DNA of 8,214 nucleotides from positions 1 through 8,214 of the forward strand of contig CAMTVV010000247.1 of NCBI GenBank assembly GCA_947085305.1, given 5' to 3'. The first letter of the stretch is position 1. Each line of letters opens with the position of its first letter. This stretch comes from JAMCQB01 sp947085305. GTDB lineage: Bacteria > Nitrospirota > Thermodesulfovibrionia > Thermodesulfovibrionales > UBA9159. Below, one piece after another: positions 6,479 to 8,214 of this stretch. The notes beneath the pieces were generated by a model. The model was not told where the DNA came from, ran no database searches, and saw only the letters and a program-made list of their open reading frames with translations. The translations under genes were made by a program, and so were the position numbers.

Positions 6479-7825
6479 ATGAACGAACGACTGCTCATAG
6501 TGGAAGACGAGGAGACCTTGTGTGAGTCCCTGAAGAGGGTGCTCCAGAGGGATGGGTACGAAGTGGACGCGGTCAACAGCGCTGAAGCCGCCCTCAAGAA
6601 CCTCGAGGCGGCGGCGTACGACCTCATAATCTCGGACATCCTCCTGCCGGGGATCGACGGGATAGAACTTCTGCGGAGGATACGGGAGAAATTCCCCGAC
6701 CAGCTCGTGATTATCATCACCGCATATGCCTCCATAGAGACAGCAGTGGGCGCCCTGAGGGCAGGCGCCTATGATTACGTAATAAAACCGATAATCCATG
6801 AAGAGATAAAACGCATTGTGAAAAATGCCCTGCGGGAAAGGTCGCTCGTGGCCGAAAACGTCATCCTCAGGAAGCAGATAGAGGAAAGGTATGATTTCGA
6901 AAAAATAGTCGGCGAGAGTAAAGAAATCACCTCACTGATCAGTGAGGTGAAAAAGATTGCCGATTCCAGGAGCAATGTCCTCCTTCTGGGCGAGACCGGC
7001 ACGGGAAAAGAGCTGGTAGCAAGGGCTATTCACTTTAACAGCGCGCGGCACGATAAGCCCTTTGTCCCCATTAACTGCAGCGCGATACCGGAGAACCTCC
7101 TTGAATCAGAGCTCTTCGGGTATGTGAAGGGCGCCTTCACCGGCGCGGCAGGCTCCAAAAGAGGGCTTTTTGAAGAAGCCAGCGGCGGGACTCTCTTCCT
7201 TGACGAGATTGGGGAACTCGGCCAGCAGCTCCAGGCAAAGTTGCTCCGGGTGATAGATGACCATGAGGTGAGGCCTCTGGGCGGCGTCCAGTCCAGGACT
7301 GTTGATGTGAGGATCATTGCTGCTACAAACAGGGATATCGTAAAAGCAGTCCGGGAAGGGATTCTCAGGGAGGACCTCTATTACAGGATAAATGTGGTGA
7401 CTATAACATTACCCCCCCTCAGGGAGCGGAAAGAGGATATCCTCATCCTCGCCAGGCATTTCCTCGAAAAATACTCCCAGGAGATAGGGAAGCAGGTAAC
7501 GTTCATTGATGACGCTGCCCTCAGGATTCTTATGGATTACAACTGGCCGGGTAATGTGAGGGAACTACGGAATATAATCGAGAGAGCGGTGCTCATCACT
7601 GACAGCAATACCATCTTCCCCGAGCACCTGCCCGAAATGCTGAAGATTACCAGCTCCTTTCTCACCGAGGCGTTTAACAATACCCTCTCCATAGAGGATT
7701 ACACAAAGGAGTTCATCCTGCGGTACCAGTCCGGTTACTCTGAGCAGAAACTTGCAGACCTGCTCGGGATTACAAGGAAGTCCTTATGGGAAAAGAGAAA
7801 AAGATGGGGAATTCCGAAGAAATAG
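6479..7825 (+). CDS. NtrC-family sigma-54-dependent response regulator
   Basis: The 448-residue transcription activator has three domains. The receiver (about 1-120) has Glu9/Asp10, phosphoacceptor Asp53, Thr81 and Lys103. The AAA+ domain (about 142-385) has Walker A GETGTGKE (171-178), the sigma-54-contacting GAFTGA loop (218-223), Walker B GGTLFLDEI (236-244), LREDLYYRINV with the arginine-finger region, and WPGNVREL (356-363). The C-terminal Fis-type helix-turn-helix (about 405-443) includes SEQKLADLLGITRKSLWEK. All key motifs are intact, so it should hydrolyse ATP and open sigma-54 promoters from upstream sites. The ATG is preceded only by a weak AAGG, but the start matches the stand-alone receiver residue for residue (MNERLLIVEDEETLC). 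It lies 283 bp beyond the DUF294 gene, across repeats. The kinase at 827 is the likely phosphodonor, and the promoter at 8052 a likely target. Confidence 0.95.
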   Translation: MNERLLIVEDEETLCESLKRVLQRDGYEVDAVNSAEAALKNLEAAAYDLIISDILLPGIDGIELLRRIREKFPDQLVIIITAYASIETAVGALRAGAYDYVIKPIIHEEIKRIVKNALRERSLVAENVILRKQIEERYDFEKIVGESKEITSLISEVKKIADSRSNVLLLGETGTGKELVARAIHFNSARHDKPFVPINCSAIPENLLESELFGYVKGAFTGAAGSKRGLFEEASGGTLFLDEIGELGQQLQAKLLRVIDDHEVRPLGGVQSRTVDVRIIAATNRDIVKAVREGILREDLYYRINVVTITLPPLRERKEDILILARHFLEKYSQEIGKQVTFIDDAALRILMDYNWPGNVRELRNIIERAVLITDSNTIFPEHLPEMLKITSSFLTEAFNNTLSIEDYTKEFILRYQSGYSEQKLADLLGITRKSLWEKRKRWGIPKK

Positions 7826-7830
7826 ATAAT

Positions 7831-7851
7831 AGTTACTAATATTCCCATTAG
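7831..7851 (+). repeat. divergent third copy of the downstream 21-bp repeat
   Basis: This stretch begins AGTTACT and ends CATTAG, and matches the 21-bp repeat at 7862 at about 13 of 21 positions. It keeps GTTAC but has lost the GTRGC half. It may be a degenerate activator site or a chance resemblance in AT-rich DNA. Confidence 0.25.
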
Positions 7852-7861
7852 AGCCACTTAT

Positions 7862-7882
7862 TGTTACTTTTTGTGGCATTAA
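7862..7882 (+). promoter_or_regulatory. candidate activator binding site A (21-bp direct repeat)
   Basis: The 21-mer begins TGTTACT and continues TTTTGTGGCATTAA; a second copy at 7928-7948 matches at 18 of 21 positions. Its core GTTAC-N5-GTGGC is an imperfect dyad, and another half-site, GCCAC (7853-7857), lies exactly 10 bp before the GTTAC, so GCCAC, GTTAC and GTGGC are phased one helical turn apart. It lies about 196-216 bp upstream of the predicted start of the -24/-12 promoter, where enhancer sites of NtrC-type activators are usually found. Binding by the adjacent regulator is inference. Confidence 0.45.
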
Positions 7883-7927
7883 TTAACTCATTGAAAAACA
7901 AATAAAATTACACTTAACAAAGTTTTC

Positions 7928-7948
7928 TGTTACTATTTGTAGCGTTAA
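7928..7948 (+). promoter_or_regulatory. candidate activator binding site B (21-bp direct repeat)
   Basis: This is the second copy of the 21-mer, reading TGTTACT then ATTTGTAGCGTTAA. The core GTTAC-N5-GTAGC is a better dyad than in site A. It lies about 130-150 bp upstream of the predicted sigma-54 start. The distance between copies is 66 bp, close to six helical turns, so the two sites would fall on roughly one face of the DNA. Confidence 0.45.
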
Positions 7949-8051
7949 CCTTTTTGCCCTAAAATCAAAGCTTCAGACATGCCTTCCCTAAGTCACCCCC
8001 AAACCCTTTGTTTTCAGGACATTCCCGGGAAGGACAAAATTAAAGGAATTC

Positions 8052-8067
8052 AGGCACAGTCCTTGCT
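8052..8067 (+). promoter_or_regulatory. sigma-54 (-24/-12) promoter facing right
   Basis: AGGCACAGTCCTTGCT fits the consensus TGGCACR-N4-TTGCW at all but the first base. The essential GG (8053-8054) and GC (8065-8066) are separated by exactly 10 bp, and a T-run follows. Transcription would begin near 8077-8078 and run out of the window. It is the only convincing -24/-12 element I found and lies 227 bp after the stop of the sigma-54 activator, with repeated candidate enhancer sites between. The target gene is beyond 8214. Confidence 0.65.
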
Positions 8068-8139
8068 TTTTATCACCTGCCAAGTCTCATAGGAAATTCT
8101 ACTTAGGGACTTGGAATTTACAAATATACCATTTGTGAC

Positions 8140-8160
8140 CCCCTCCCTTGAGGGGAGGGG
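8140..8160. repeat. GC-rich palindromic dispersed repeat, second copy
   Basis: CCCCTCCC (8140-8147) pairs perfectly with GGGAGGGG (8153-8160) around TTGAG. It belongs to the same family as 537-557 (16 of 21 identical). It would fall in the untranslated leader of a transcript from the promoter at 8052. No U-run follows, so a terminator role is doubtful. Apart from the sites listed, the 389-bp stretch 7826-8214 shows no gene. Confidence 0.6.
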
Positions 8161-8214
8161 AAGGAATAACCCATACAAAACGAGAAAGAATCACTTATAT
8201 ATGGTAACTTATAT

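Noticed and set aside
7862..7948. CRISPR array from the repeated 21-mers
   Set aside because: Only two good copies, imperfect (18 of 21), a single interval of 45 bp and no cas genes. Regulatory repeats explain them better.
8030..8064. AAGGAC ... GTCCTT followed by a T-run as a terminator
   Set aside because: The stem is only 6 bp with a loop of over 20 nt, and the right arm and T-run coincide with the -12 element of a much better sigma-54 promoter match.
8201..8214. ATG near the right edge as a possible gene start
   Set aside because: There is no clear ribosome site and only four codons are visible, so it cannot be supported.

Overview
The window reads as chromosomal DNA from an environmental Gram-negative-type bacterium. 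Genes are moderately GC-rich, strongly favour AGG for arginine, and sit between AT-rich spacers full of small palindromic and tandem repeats. That style, with a CbrA-like transporter-kinase and sigma-54 regulation, fits Nitrospirota (Thermodesulfovibrionia-like) or a deltaproteobacterial lineage. This is an impression from style, not a demonstrated assignment.

Layout. (1) Positions 1-331, minus strand: an AT-rich gene for a 100-residue acidic helical protein with a good promoter and a perfect Shine-Dalgarno. It resembles antitoxin-like proteins, and a possible overlapping partner runs off the left edge. (2) 332-634: a divergent intergenic region with several hairpin repeats and a sigma-70-type promoter for the rightward operon. 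(3) 635-4220: a compact operon with a 56-residue two-helix membrane protein (not previously delimited here), a 985-residue SSS transporter-STAC-PAS-histidine kinase fusion, and a stand-alone receiver protein overlapping the kinase stop by 8 nt. (4) 4221-4299: an inverted array of degenerate heptamers. (5) 4300-6195: a cNMP-binding/CBS-pair/DUF294 nucleotidyltransferase-like protein. (6) 6196-6478: nested repeats, including a 137-bp MITE-like palindromic element with 9-bp flanking direct repeats. (7) 6479-7825: an NtrC-family sigma-54 activator whose receiver is a close paralogue of the stand-alone one. (8) 7826-8214: no gene, but repeated candidate activator sites followed by a near-consensus -24/-12 promoter pointing out of the window.

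How the genes may work together. The transporter-like kinase probably senses, and may carry, a small organic substrate at the membrane. It would phosphorylate the NtrC-like regulator, the stand-alone receiver, or both. The activator would then open sigma-54 promoters, and the best candidate in the window is the one at 8052-8067 just downstream of its own gene. The DUF294 protein has a non-canonical cyclic-nucleotide pocket but an intact nucleotidyltransferase signature, and could add an energy-state or nucleotide input. Families of this kind recur around acetate and carboxylate utilisation (CbrA/CrbS-type systems), so organic acid uptake is a reasonable guess; the substrate cannot be read from the sequence.
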